The notes under the pieces were generated by a model. It saw only the letters and a list, made by a program, of their open reading frames with translations, made no database searches and had not been told where the DNA came from. From the NCBI GenBank assembly GCA_964502735.1, contig CAZCYD010000067.1, positions 1-12,590 of the forward strand: DNA of 12,590 nucleotides, written 5' to 3'. Shown one piece after another: positions 1 through 4,991 of this stretch. Each line of letters starts with the position of its first letter. Position 1 is the first letter of the stretch. This DNA is from JACKAN01 sp964502735. Lineage in GTDB: Bacteria > Bdellovibrionota > Bdellovibrionia > Bdellovibrionales > UBA1609. The translations under genes were made by a program, and so were the position numbers.

Positions 1-188
1 CTTTGCCTTCAGACATTGACATCACCGTCTATAACTGACGACTCAAAACGAATGACTAAAAGTCATCCGTTGTTAATATTCTCTCCGTTTTACTCACCAG
101 CGAACTAAAAGACAGGCTTTTCGATTCACTGGTCATTTTTTCTTCGTTCATAAAATCTTCAGTCACATTAATGACTAGGGATTTTATC
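1..188. other. Left edge, no supported gene
   Basis: No convincing gene is seen here. A 31-codon minus-strand frame (56-151) has only a weak ribosome site and no recognisable features. A small stem ATGACT/AGTCAT (52-66), followed on the minus strand by a short T run, could be a weak terminator for the kinase gene to its right. Confidence 0.4.
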
Positions 189-737
189 TCATTCGTCTAA
201 CTGTTTTGTAAGTTCATGGGTCTTGCTCGAAATCGTGTTCATCACGGTATTTAAAACTTCGTCGGCTGACATCTGGCCGGTCTTGAGGGCGAACTTTTGA
301 TATCTTCCAAGGTTGGAGAGTTGTGTATGTAAATCCCTGACCACGTTCGCATCCGTTAGTTCCTCGCCACCTCGATGTCGACAACGTGCAATTGCTGAAT
401 CAATATCCGGTTGCAAAACGATATAGCTGACGGGGGCAGATATACCGAAAAAATAGTCTAGAAACCATGGCCCGATGATTCCATCGACGATCACGAAATA
501 AGACCCGATGGCATACTCTTCTGCCGCTGTTGCGATGACCTTCATGACGATTTTATTTTGAGCATCGGCTTCGGGCAGGTATGGCGCGATCGCCCCATTT
601 TTGATGAAGTGCCAAAAATCATCCGTATGAAGATGAACGGCTGGTACGCCTAGGGCAAGGGCAAGTCTTTTGGCTACTGTGGTTTTTCCGGCACCAGGCG
701 AACCTGTCAATATCAGGATATGACCTTTTGTTTTCAT
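189..737 (-). CDS. Small P-loop nucleotide kinase / AAA-type ATP-binding protein
   Basis: This is a cytoplasmic P-loop NTPase of 182 residues, about the size of small-molecule kinases such as chloramphenicol phosphotransferase or zeta-like kinases. The Walker A motif GSPGAGKT lies at residues 12-19. An acidic pair follows at D39-D40 and a DGIIGPW segment at 85-91. A lid-like R118/R122 pair lies in the ARCRHRGG stretch. Its ATG shares one base with the stop of the macrolide phosphotransferase gene (TAATG), and an AAGGA site sits inside that gene's 3' end, so the two should be translationally coupled. The pairing suggests an accessory phosphorylation role in resistance, but the substrate cannot be read from the sequence. 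The fold call is firm; the function is open. Base composition matches the phosphotransferase gene and not the rest of the array. Confidence 0.8.
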   Translation of the reverse strand: MKTKGHILILTGSPGAGKTTVAKRLALALGVPAVHLHTDDFWHFIKNGAIAPYLPEADAQNKIVMKVIATAAEEYAIGSYFVIVDGIIGPWFLDYFFGISAPVSYIVLQPDIDSAIARCRHRGGEELTDANVVRDLHTQLSNLGRYQKFALKTGQMSADEVLNTVMNTISSKTHELTKQLDE

Positions 738-1621
738 TATGGTCCTTGGAGTGCCGTTTTGGCAGCGGCAATGTACTCATCGTTTCCACTATTAAGCGCG
801 AAGACCGCAAATTTGAGAAACGATGCCGAGTGACGCTCTTTGATCTGATCAAGCATTGTGCTCCAAGTCCGTCCTCCGGCTTTGTCATATTCGTTGATGA
901 GAGCCTTAAGGCTTTCTTCTCCAAAAACGGCGAGATGGCCCGCGAAATCGAGCGAAGGGTCAGTGACCTCAGCTTCTGACCAGTCGATAATGCCGGTGAT
1001 ACGTCCGCTTCTTTCCGTCAGGATGTGTCCGGCATAAAGGTCGCCATGGGCCAGAACTGAAAACTCTGGCCACAAGCTATCATTGCTCACCCAATCTCTA
1101 AGCTGTCTTTCATGGTTAGCGTTCATCCCAAGGTTGCTTTTTATAAGATCGATCTCTTCAGAGATCTCTTTCCTTGCTTCAAGCGGTGTGAGGACTTTTA
1201 GACCGAATTTCTCGGCTTCCGAAATTGGCGTTGCATGTAAGTCAGCGAGGGTTTGGGCCAAACTGACGATAAACTCTTTCGATTCGGATTCGATATTCCA
1301 CGTCATTTCGTGGGTAACAGGATCGGAAGAAATCGCCGGTTTATCGGTTAGTAAAGGGTATGCAATGAGTTCGGGGCTCACCACTTTCCAGTCCGGTACT
1401 GAAATCCTAAGTCGCCTTTTTACCAGATTTAAGATCCTTGCTTCATGTTCAATCTGAAGGAATATATCTGGCCGGCGAGGAATTCGAAGCACCCAGTGTC
1501 GTCCGTCCAGAGTCTCGGCGAATACAATCCGAAAATCGAGGCCGATTTCGTTAAAAGTAAGTTCTCCCTGGATTTGCAAACCGTGCTTGGAGGCTAGAAT
1601 CCTTAGATCGTTGTCTTTCAT
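737..1621 (-). CDS. mph: Macrolide 2'-phosphotransferase (Mph family)
   Basis: Mph enzymes transfer phosphate from GTP to the 2'-OH of the desosamine of 14- to 16-membered macrolides in the cytoplasm. The product has 294 residues, the usual family length. From memory it lines up along its whole length with Mph(A)/Mph(E)-type proteins: an N-terminal GLDFRIVFAE stretch, VLRIPRR at 44-50, VPDW near 75-78 and ELIAYPLL at 84-91. The catalytic loop HGDLYAGH is at 192-199 (base D194) and the metal-binding IDWSEA at 212-217 (D213). A FGEESL block (233-238) and an AGGR-W block follow, and the C-terminus carries the NDEYIAAAK-type motif. All key residues are present, so it should be active. AAAGGGTGGA immediately before the ATG is a plausible ribosome site. 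It leads a two-gene operon with the P-loop kinase. By eye the gene is near 50% GC (32 of 60 bases at 481-540 in its partner), against 14 of 60 at 2581-2640, which suggests recent acquisition. Confidence 0.9.
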   Translation of the reverse strand: MKDNDLRILASKHGLQIQGELTFNEIGLDFRIVFAETLDGRHWVLRIPRRPDIFLQIEHEARILNLVKRRLRISVPDWKVVSPELIAYPLLTDKPAISSDPVTHEMTWNIESESKEFIVSLAQTLADLHATPISEAEKFGLKVLTPLEARKEISEEIDLIKSNLGMNANHERQLRDWVSNDSLWPEFSVLAHGDLYAGHILTERSGRITGIIDWSEAEVTDPSLDFAGHLAVFGEESLKALINEYDKAGGRTWSTMLDQIKERHSASFLKFAVFALNSGNDEYIAAAKTALQGP

Positions 1622-1920
1622 TCCACCCTTTCTATAATTTGTAGGAGTTCATCGGAAATTTTACTTGATGCACAGATGATAATCATTGCGCAGTTAGGCA
1701 GGAGGTCACCCTAAAGTGGTTGAACACATGTAGAATTTGCAATTTGAATATTGGTTTTTTGAAAGATGTAAGAGAAAGACTACGAAGTGTTCAGGAGATT
1801 AGATTGAAACGAAGGTCAATCGTTCATCAAACGAATGAATAATTAAAAGAGGCCAATCACAAATCCTTCGCATTTCAATTCAGAAGATTTCTTTAAATAA
1901 CTACAAGAATCTGCACTAAT
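1622..1920. other. Intergenic region upstream of mph
   Basis: This region should hold the mph promoter on the minus strand, but no clean -35/-10 pair stands out. A plus-strand open stretch ending at the TAA near 1844 reads like a short basic, possibly helical tail (RLRSVQEIRLKRRS). It has no start or ribosome site that I trust, so I do not call a gene. Confidence 0.4.
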
Positions 1921-1949
1921 AAAAAACCCCTCATGGTAAGAGGGGTTTT
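1919..1949 (-). terminator. Terminator of antisense RNA, copy A
   Basis: On the minus strand the stem AACCCCTC/GAGGGGTT (1925-1932 with 1940-1947) has a 7-nt loop and is followed by a run of six T. This is a textbook intrinsic terminator pointing left. The equivalent in copy B keeps the stem and changes the loop. Confidence 0.85.
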
Positions 1950-1999
1950 CAAAGCATTAAAAGTCTCTAAAACGGTCTAGCAAACCGAGCTTTTAGGGA
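1919..1999 (-). ncRNA. Putative antisense antitoxin RNA, copy A
   Basis: Inferred small RNA of about 80 nt transcribed leftward, away from the peptide gene. A promoter-like TTGATA (2028-2033) and TAGAAT (2006-2011), 16 bp apart on the minus strand, predict a start near 1999. The 5' hairpin pairs CTAAAA with TTTTAG and CGGU with ACCG, and exposes the 7-nt loop UUGCUAG (complement of 1977-1983). A single-stranded stretch complementary to 1949-1962 follows, then the terminator. Its loop is the exact complement of CTAGCAA at 2129-2135 in the peptide mRNA. The linear stretch is the exact complement of TCAAAGCATTAAAA (2082-2095), directly after the peptide start codon. The two contacts are in the right antiparallel order. 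Expression is not shown by sequence alone. Confidence 0.75.
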
Positions 2000-2005
2000 T
2001 GCTTC

Positions 2006-2033
2006 ATTCTAACACATTTAAAAGTATTATCAA
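2006..2033 (-). promoter_or_regulatory. Candidate promoter of antisense RNA, copy A
   Basis: TTGATA (2028-2033) and TAGAAT (2006-2011) on the minus strand are separated by 16 bp. The predicted start near 1999 puts the RNA's first hairpin almost at its 5' end. In copy B the -35 (TTGATT) is kept but the aligned -10 is poor, so this call is moderate. Confidence 0.5.
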
Positions 2034-2067
2034 GCCGAGAGCTTCCACGCCACTGAAGGCGATCTAG

Positions 2068-2072
2068 GGAGG
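2068..2072 (+). promoter_or_regulatory. Strong Shine-Dalgarno of hydrophobic peptide A
   Basis: GGAGG sits 5 nt before the ATG at 2078. The same site and spacing occur in copy B (3212-3216). This is what makes such a short ORF credible, and it is the site an antisense RNA covering the start codon would block. Confidence 0.8.
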
Positions 2073-2077
2073 CAAGG

Positions 2078-2167
2078 ATGCTCAAAGCATTAAAAACTTT
2101 GAAGATTCTAATCTTGATTCTAAAGCTACTAGCAATAGTTTTAGAGTTATTAAAGATGAGTCTTTAG
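2078..2167 (+). CDS. Putative type I toxin, 29-aa hydrophobic peptide (copy A)
   Basis: A 29-residue peptide that is almost all Leu/Ile/Val/Ala. Lysines lie at 3, 6, 9, 16 and 26 and there is one acidic residue (E23). Residues 10-25 could form one membrane helix. It aligns without gaps to the 27-residue peptide at 3222-3305: 15 of 27 positions are identical and most others are conservative, including K-T-L (6-8) and L-K-L-L-A (15-19). The ribosome site is strong and a terminator follows 8 nt after the stop. Known type I toxins (Ibs, Ldr, Fst, TisB) share this general character, but I do not recognise this family. Bases 2119-2145 fold into a 10-bp stem with the 7-nt loop CTAGCAA, which mirrors the antisense RNA loop. 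The toxin role is inferred from architecture; toxicity is untested. Confidence 0.78.
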   Translation: MLKALKTLKILILILKLLAIVLELLKMSL

Positions 2168-2175
2168 GGCTTTTA

Positions 2176-2199
2176 GGGAGGAGAAATCCTCCCTTTTTT
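2176..2199 (+). terminator. Terminator of peptide A mRNA
   Basis: The stem GGGAGGA/TCCTCCC with a GAAA tetraloop is followed by six T. The same stem and loop occur in copy B. Together with the start-proximal promoter region it limits the peptide mRNA to roughly 150-180 nt. Confidence 0.9.
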
Positions 2200-2451
2200 A
2201 AATATTTATTTGCGTTATTGGCCGTGATAAAAAATTTATCTTGTATACGGTTGTCTCCACCACTACACGCCCCCCCATTTTTTACAAGACTCCAAAGGAG
2301 TGTTTAAAAAATCCGATGCCGGCGAGAACCGAGTGAGCGCGATAAAGCGAACGAGGCTCCTCTCTCGAATTGAGGACTTCGTAAGAAGGAATCATAATTA
2401 AGCCCAGAATTAACCCGCTGGGCTTTTTTTGTCCGAAATTCTAAAACCGAG
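2200..2451. other. Conserved 3' segment of repeat A, no gene called
   Basis: The segment contains the palindrome at 2226-2240 and an imperfect hairpin (ATTTTTTACAA with GTTTAAAAAAT, inner ACTCC/GGAGT) at 2277-2312. A GCGA-rich tract follows at 2322-2357. The stem AGCCCAG (2401-2407)/CTGGGCT (2418-2424) ends in seven T on the plus strand. That last hairpin lies 22 nt beyond the acetyltransferase stop and may serve as terminator for either strand. On the minus strand one frame resembles the tail encoded in copy B, but it has no start, so I treat it as non-coding. Confidence 0.6.
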
Positions 2452-3009
2452 CTAACCAATATTCAAAACATAAAGAAACGCTTTTCTATCTTTAAAATCT
2501 AAATGCAAAAAACCATGAGCTTCATCAATTTTTTCAAAACCAAACTCCTGATGCATTCTAATCGACGTTAAATTCTCAGCATCCACTATTGAATAAAATT
2601 CTTTCACATTTAATTCTTTAAGTTTTTTTTGTCTCTCATCAGATAAAAATCTTGCGATGTTTTTTCTTCGCCACTGACTTGAGACCATTATTCCCATTCC
2701 GTACCAACCTTCTGGTGAAGCAAATATTTTTTTATGAGAAGGCATGCCTTTTGAATGAAAAAAACGGCAGAATCCTACAACTACATCATCTATCGTTGCT
2801 ACATATAGCCAATAAAATGGGTCTTCACTATTAAGTTTAATCTCGTTTATCGTTTTAGATATAATCTGTTCCATAGGCACGGTAGGATTTCTTTCACACA
2901 TCAATTTAATGATTGCATCTGCATATTCGCTTTTAGCTAGATCAAACTTTATATTTAATGGAAGAGATAGGCTCTTTTCTTTTGAGTTAAATGCTTCATC
3001 GATTTTCAT
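2452..3009 (-). CDS. GNAT-family N-acetyltransferase
   Basis: GNAT enzymes move an acetyl group from acetyl-CoA to an amine of a small molecule or protein. The product has 185 residues. Motif A is visible as strand GWYGMGIMV (101-109) followed by the pyrophosphate loop QWRRKNIA (112-119), in which Asn replaces the first glycine of the usual R/QxxGxG/A. Motif B is D-AENLTSIRMHQEFGFEKI (143-161), with the typical Asn and the Y/F-GF turn. The N-terminal 20 residues are charged and look like an extension. A GAGGA site lies about 11 nt before the ATG, slightly long. The gene lies exactly between two copies of the toxin-antitoxin repeat and is very AT-rich. Neighbours suggest an antibiotic or self-toxin acetyltransferase, but the substrate is unknown. 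Confidence 0.82.
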   Translation of the reverse strand: MKIDEAFNSKEKSLSLPLNIKFDLAKSEYADAIIKLMCERNPTVPMEQIISKTINEIKLNSEDPFYWLYVATIDDVVVGFCRFFHSKGMPSHKKIFASPEGWYGMGIMVSSQWRRKNIARFLSDERQKKLKELNVKEFYSIVDAENLTSIRMHQEFGFEKIDEAHGFLHLDFKDRKAFLYVLNIG

Positions 3010-3050
3010 ATGTGAAATATCCTCATTTGATATTGCTAAATCAGATTCAA

Positions 3051-3077
3051 TAAAAAACCCCTCGTGATAGAGGGGTT
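3051..3077 (-). terminator. Terminator of antisense RNA, copy B
   Basis: The minus-strand stem AACCCCTC/GAGGGGTT (3056-3063 with 3070-3077) has a 6-nt loop and is followed by T residues. It is homologous to the copy A terminator. Confidence 0.85.
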
Positions 3078-3139
3078 AGTTCTTAGGTTAATCAAAACCC
3101 CCTAAAACGGTCTAGCCACCGCTGGATCTTAGGGATGAT
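3051..3139 (-). ncRNA. Putative antisense antitoxin RNA, copy B
   Basis: Counterpart of the copy A small RNA. A hairpin of CCCUAA/UUAGGG and CGGU/ACCG exposes GGCUAG. A linear stretch complementary to 3082-3100 follows, then the terminator. The loop with its closing base (UGGCUAG) is the exact complement of CTAGCCA at 3273-3279 in peptide B's coding sequence. The linear part matches the 19 bases after the ATG (3225-3243) with one C/T difference that would be a G.U pair. The 5' end is uncertain: the aligned -35 (TTGATT, 3165-3170) is present, but the aligned -10 (TAGGCT) is poor. Confidence 0.7.
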
Positions 3140-3221
3140 AAAAGCCTATCATTATGAAAAAAAAAATCAAGTTAATTTGCCTAAGCTTCTAAGCCAATGA
3201 TGGCTTGTTACGGAGGCACGG

Positions 3222-3305
3222 ATGCTTAGGTTAATTAAAACCCTGGCCCTAATGATTAAGGTTCTAAAATTACTAGCCATGATTTTAGAACTTCTTAGGA
3301 AGTAG
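3222..3305 (+). CDS. Putative type I toxin, 27-aa hydrophobic peptide (copy B)
   Basis: A 27-residue peptide rich in Leu/Ile/Met, with basic residues at 3, 6, 13, 16, 26 and 27 and a single Glu at 23. It could span a membrane once (about 8-25). It is homologous to the copy A peptide (15 of 27 identical, no gaps) although the DNA between them has diverged a lot, so the peptide itself seems selected. GGAGG (3212-3216) lies 5 nt before the ATG. Codons 14-24 (3261-3291) form a 12-bp stem with one U.G pair and the 7-nt loop CTAGCCA. In the leader, CCTAAGC (3180-3186) can pair with GCTTAGG (3224-3230) over the start codon, a possible inactive mRNA fold. No clear promoter is seen. The toxin role is inferred. 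Confidence 0.78.
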   Translation: MLRLIKTLALMIKVLKLLAMILELLRK

Positions 3306-3315
3306 CTGGGTTTTG

Positions 3316-3341
3316 GGGAGGAGAAATCCTCCCTTTTTTTT
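3316..3341 (+). terminator. Terminator of peptide B mRNA
   Basis: The stem GGGAGGA/TCCTCCC with a GAAA loop is followed by eight T. It is identical in stem and loop to the copy A terminator and starts 11 nt after the peptide stop. Confidence 0.9.
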
Positions 3342-3653
3342 AAAACTTATTTGCGTTATTAGGCGTGATAAAAAATTTATCTTGTATATGGTTGTCTCCA
3401 CCACCAAATGCCACCCCATTTTTTACAAGACTCCAAGGGAGTGTTGTAAAAAATCCGATGCTGGCGAGAACCGAGTGAGCGCGCGAAAGCGATAAAGCGA
3501 ACGAGGCGGCGAAAGAGAATTGAATCTTCAGATTCAATTCGAGAGAGGAACCCCAAGGGGAAAACTTCTTAGACATTCATTTCGGTGAAAACCTTCGAAA
3601 GAAGCAATCATATTAAAGCCCAGAATTAACCCACTGGGCTTTTTTATTTCTGC
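3342..3653. other. Conserved 3' segment of repeat B, no gene called
   Basis: In order it holds the palindrome at 3367-3381, the 14-mer AATGCCACCCCATT (3407-3420, also exact at 4895-4908) and a hairpin with 11-bp outer arms, ATTTTTTACAA/TTGTAAAAAAT (3418-3454). A GCGA-rich tract and the hairpin at 3517-3540 follow. The stem AAAGCCCAG/CTGGGCTTT (3615-3623 with 3634-3642) ends in a T run next to the VOC gene's stop. A 78-codon minus-strand frame crosses it, but it lacks a good ribosome site and overlaps several hairpins. Confidence 0.6.
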
Positions 3654-4055
3654 TTAACTATACTGCTTTAAAAATTCTTCTGATGGTGGAATGACTTTAA
3701 TCACATCAACCGGAATTCCATTCGGGTCTTCTGCGATGAAATGTCGCTGTCCGAACTCCTCATTTTTAATTTCAAGATAGATTGTTCGACCATCTTGCTT
3801 AAACGCTTGATAAATCTCATCCACGTGATCAGTTTCAAAATTTAAGATCACGCTCTGATTAGAAGTCTGACCTTTAAATTTGGCAGGAATGGTATCGTGA
3901 TTTAGATCAAGAATCGCTAGTTCTACCGCTCCGTTCTTCAAGCTAATATACCAATCACTTGAGAAAGATCTCTCAAATCCAAAATATTTTTCGTAAAACA
4001 CAGAAGTCTCCTCTACTTTTGTGGTTTTAATAACTGAATAACTACTCGTGATCAT
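3654..4055 (-). CDS. VOC-superfamily (glyoxalase/bleomycin-resistance fold) protein
   Basis: A 133-residue single-domain VOC protein with two beta-alpha-beta-beta-beta modules. The first runs from the SYSVIKTTKVEETSVFYEKYFGF start (residues 5-27) to about 55. The second runs from about 67 and ends with the family signature F-I-AEDPNGIPVDVIK (106-120). The usual first-strand His and final-strand Glu metal ligands are not obvious; Asp117 replaces the latter. It may therefore be a binding (sequestration) protein rather than a glyoxalase or thiol transferase. Its ATG overlaps the TetR stop as ATGA, and GGAGG (4060-4064) lies 4 nt before the start, so it is made from the repressor's mRNA. The most likely role is resistance to a drug sensed by that repressor; the drug is unknown. 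Confidence 0.8.
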   Translation of the reverse strand: MITSSYSVIKTTKVEETSVFYEKYFGFERSFSSDWYISLKNGAVELAILDLNHDTIPAKFKGQTSNQSVILNFETDHVDEIYQAFKQDGRTIYLEIKNEEFGQRHFIAEDPNGIPVDVIKVIPPSEEFLKQYS

Positions 4056-4633
4056 AATGCCTCCTTTGATAGGATTGACGCCACCATTTTTCTGACGACG
4101 CTTGAGCTTTTCTTGAATGCATCTTCTTTATTGGCTTGATGAGATATCCAGAGTGCAATTTCATTCGTGCCACCGGAAATAAATCGTGCCATTACATGAG
4201 GATCTGTTTTTGTACGAGTTTCTTTAATCGCATCTACAAGGGTCGCTTCAGATGAGGCTTCATCAATTTCTTTCCAACGTTTCCATCCCAAGACAGAAAT
4301 CGAATCCTCGAGCATGATTTTGGAATATTTTGATGAAGAGGATTCTTTAATAAATGTCAGGCATCCAAGTATAATCCCCTCAACAATATCACTTTCAGCT
4401 TCAGCGCTACTTGCCACCTTTTCGGCAATTCTCCGGGCACTCATTTGAACGACACTATCAAAGAGATCTTTCTTGTTTCTGAAATGATGGTACATGGCCC
4501 CTGAAGTCACTCCAAGGTCTTCTCCTATAGAGTCAAATCTAGTTTCAGCATAGCCCTTCTTAGCAAACAATCCTTGGGCGTGTTTGATAATTTGATTCTT
4601 AGTATTGAGACCCTGTTCTATTTTTAAGCTCAT
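4052..4633 (-). CDS. TetR/AcrR-family transcriptional repressor
   Basis: A 193-residue repressor. The N-terminal DNA-binding domain (about 10-56) contains the helix-turn-helix DSIGEDLGVTSGAMYHHF (34-51) followed by the typical NKKDLFDSV. The remainder is a helical ligand-binding and dimer domain. An in-frame ATG exists upstream at 4678, but the ATG at 4633 is preferred: a near-consensus promoter with its palindromic operator lies over the upstream extension, and only the shorter form starts with a normal TetR arm. The -10 ends 6 nt before this ATG, so the mRNA is predicted to be leaderless. It controls itself and the coupled VOC gene. The inducer is unknown but probably the substrate of the VOC protein. 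Confidence 0.88.
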   Translation of the reverse strand: MSLKIEQGLNTKNQIIKHAQGLFAKKGYAETRFDSIGEDLGVTSGAMYHHFRNKKDLFDSVVQMSARRIAEKVASSAEAESDIVEGIILGCLTFIKESSSSKYSKIMLEDSISVLGWKRWKEIDEASSEATLVDAIKETRTKTDPHVMARFISGGTNEIALWISHQANKEDAFKKSSSVVRKMVASILSKEAL

Positions 4634-4639
4634 GCATGC

Positions 4640-4668
4640 ATTATACATAGATAATCTATGTATGTAAA
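4640..4668 (-). promoter_or_regulatory. Autoregulated leaderless promoter with TetR operator
   Basis: On the minus strand TTTACA (4663-4668) and TATAAT (4640-4645) are separated by exactly 17 bp. Centred in the spacer is a 21-bp perfect palindrome, ATACATAGAT and its complement around one A (4643-4663), overlapping the -10 and touching the -35. A bound repressor would exclude polymerase. The start of transcription should fall at or within a base or two of the ATG at 4633. Confidence 0.85.
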
Positions 4669-4678
4669 GGCGGGGCAT

Positions 4679-4991
4679 CTTTTCAATAACTTGAATAAAG
4701 ATACAGTTTGTAATATATATTTTAATCTTTTTCTCACCTCAAATCTGAGGTGAGAAACCAACTATCTGATATCATGGAGATACATCTAAAGATCAATTCA
4801 TGTTAATTGTTAATAGGCTTAAAAGGTCAATTAATTCAGATTTGAAAATTTTGTGGCAGGAATAGAGGGTTGCTCATGATTGTCCCCAACTACGAATGCC
4901 ACCCCATTATTTTGGTAATGATCTCAGCAATGAGTGAAATTATATTAAGCCCCGTTTAACCCACGGGGCTTTTTTATTATTAAGCAATAAA
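4679..4991. other. Intergenic region with inverted repeat and short repeat relative
   Basis: No gene is seen. The region holds a perfect inverted repeat at 4730-4757 (12-bp arms TTTCTCACCTCA and complement, 4-nt loop). No T run follows on either strand, so it is more likely an operator or DNA repeat than a terminator. It also holds the short repeat relative C (4880-4976). Confidence 0.6.
4880..4976 (+). repeat. Short third relative of the array repeat (copy C)
   Basis: Shares the exact 14-mer AATGCCACCCCATT (4895-4908) with copy B, the preceding TTGTC-CC block and a small hairpin after it (CATTA/TAATG). It ends in the stem AAGCCCCG/CGGGGCTT (4947-4954 with 4964-4971) followed by T residues, whose loop again contains TTTAACCCA. 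Like A and B it sits just beyond the stop of a minus-strand gene. It lacks the toxin-antitoxin part. Confidence 0.6.

Larger units (their letters stand above)
1921..2430 (+). repeat. Long direct repeat, copy A
   Basis: Copy A of a complex repeat, diverged from copy B at 3051-3646. The order is the same in both: antisense-RNA terminator, antisense RNA, divergent promoter region, hydrophobic-peptide ORF, GGGAGGA-GAAA-TCCTCCC terminator, a conserved segment (about 2205-2340) with two hairpins, then an AGCCCAG...CTGGGCT hairpin next to the 3' end of a minus-strand gene. Identity is high in the structured segments and low in between. The conserved part includes the palindrome GATAAAAAATTTATC (2226-2240) and an imperfect hairpin at 2277-2312. 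Confidence 0.85.
3051..3646 (+). repeat. Long direct repeat, copy B
   Basis: Copy B has the same layout as copy A (1921-2430), in the same orientation, on the other side of the acetyltransferase gene. It is longer because of extra material at 3484-3600. That includes an extra GCGAAAGC unit, a perfect hairpin GAATTGAATC-TTCA-GATTCAATTC and CCCCAAGGGG. Recombination between A and B would delete the acetyltransferase gene and leave one module. Confidence 0.85.

Noticed and set aside
1740..1846. Plus-strand short ORF or gene remnant with a basic tail
   Set aside because: No ribosome site, no convincing start and no recognisable similarity.
1921..3341. Type III (ToxIN-like) toxin-antitoxin or CRISPR array
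   Set aside because: The repeated segments are pairs matching antisense contacts, not tandem RNA repeats or regular spacers, and there is no ToxN-like or Cas gene.
3340..3576. 78-codon minus-strand ORF in repeat B
   Set aside because: No good ribosome site, it crosses several hairpins, and the equivalents in A and C have no start and different flanks. More likely a reading of structured repeat DNA.
2205..4976. Integron cassette array with attC sites
   Set aside because: Gene direction and 3' repeats fit, but the repeats lack a consistent RYYYAAC...GTTRRRY pair: only copy C has a matching GTTAAAC, while A and B read GTTAATT. No integrase is in the window, and copies A and B are far longer than attC and carry terminators.
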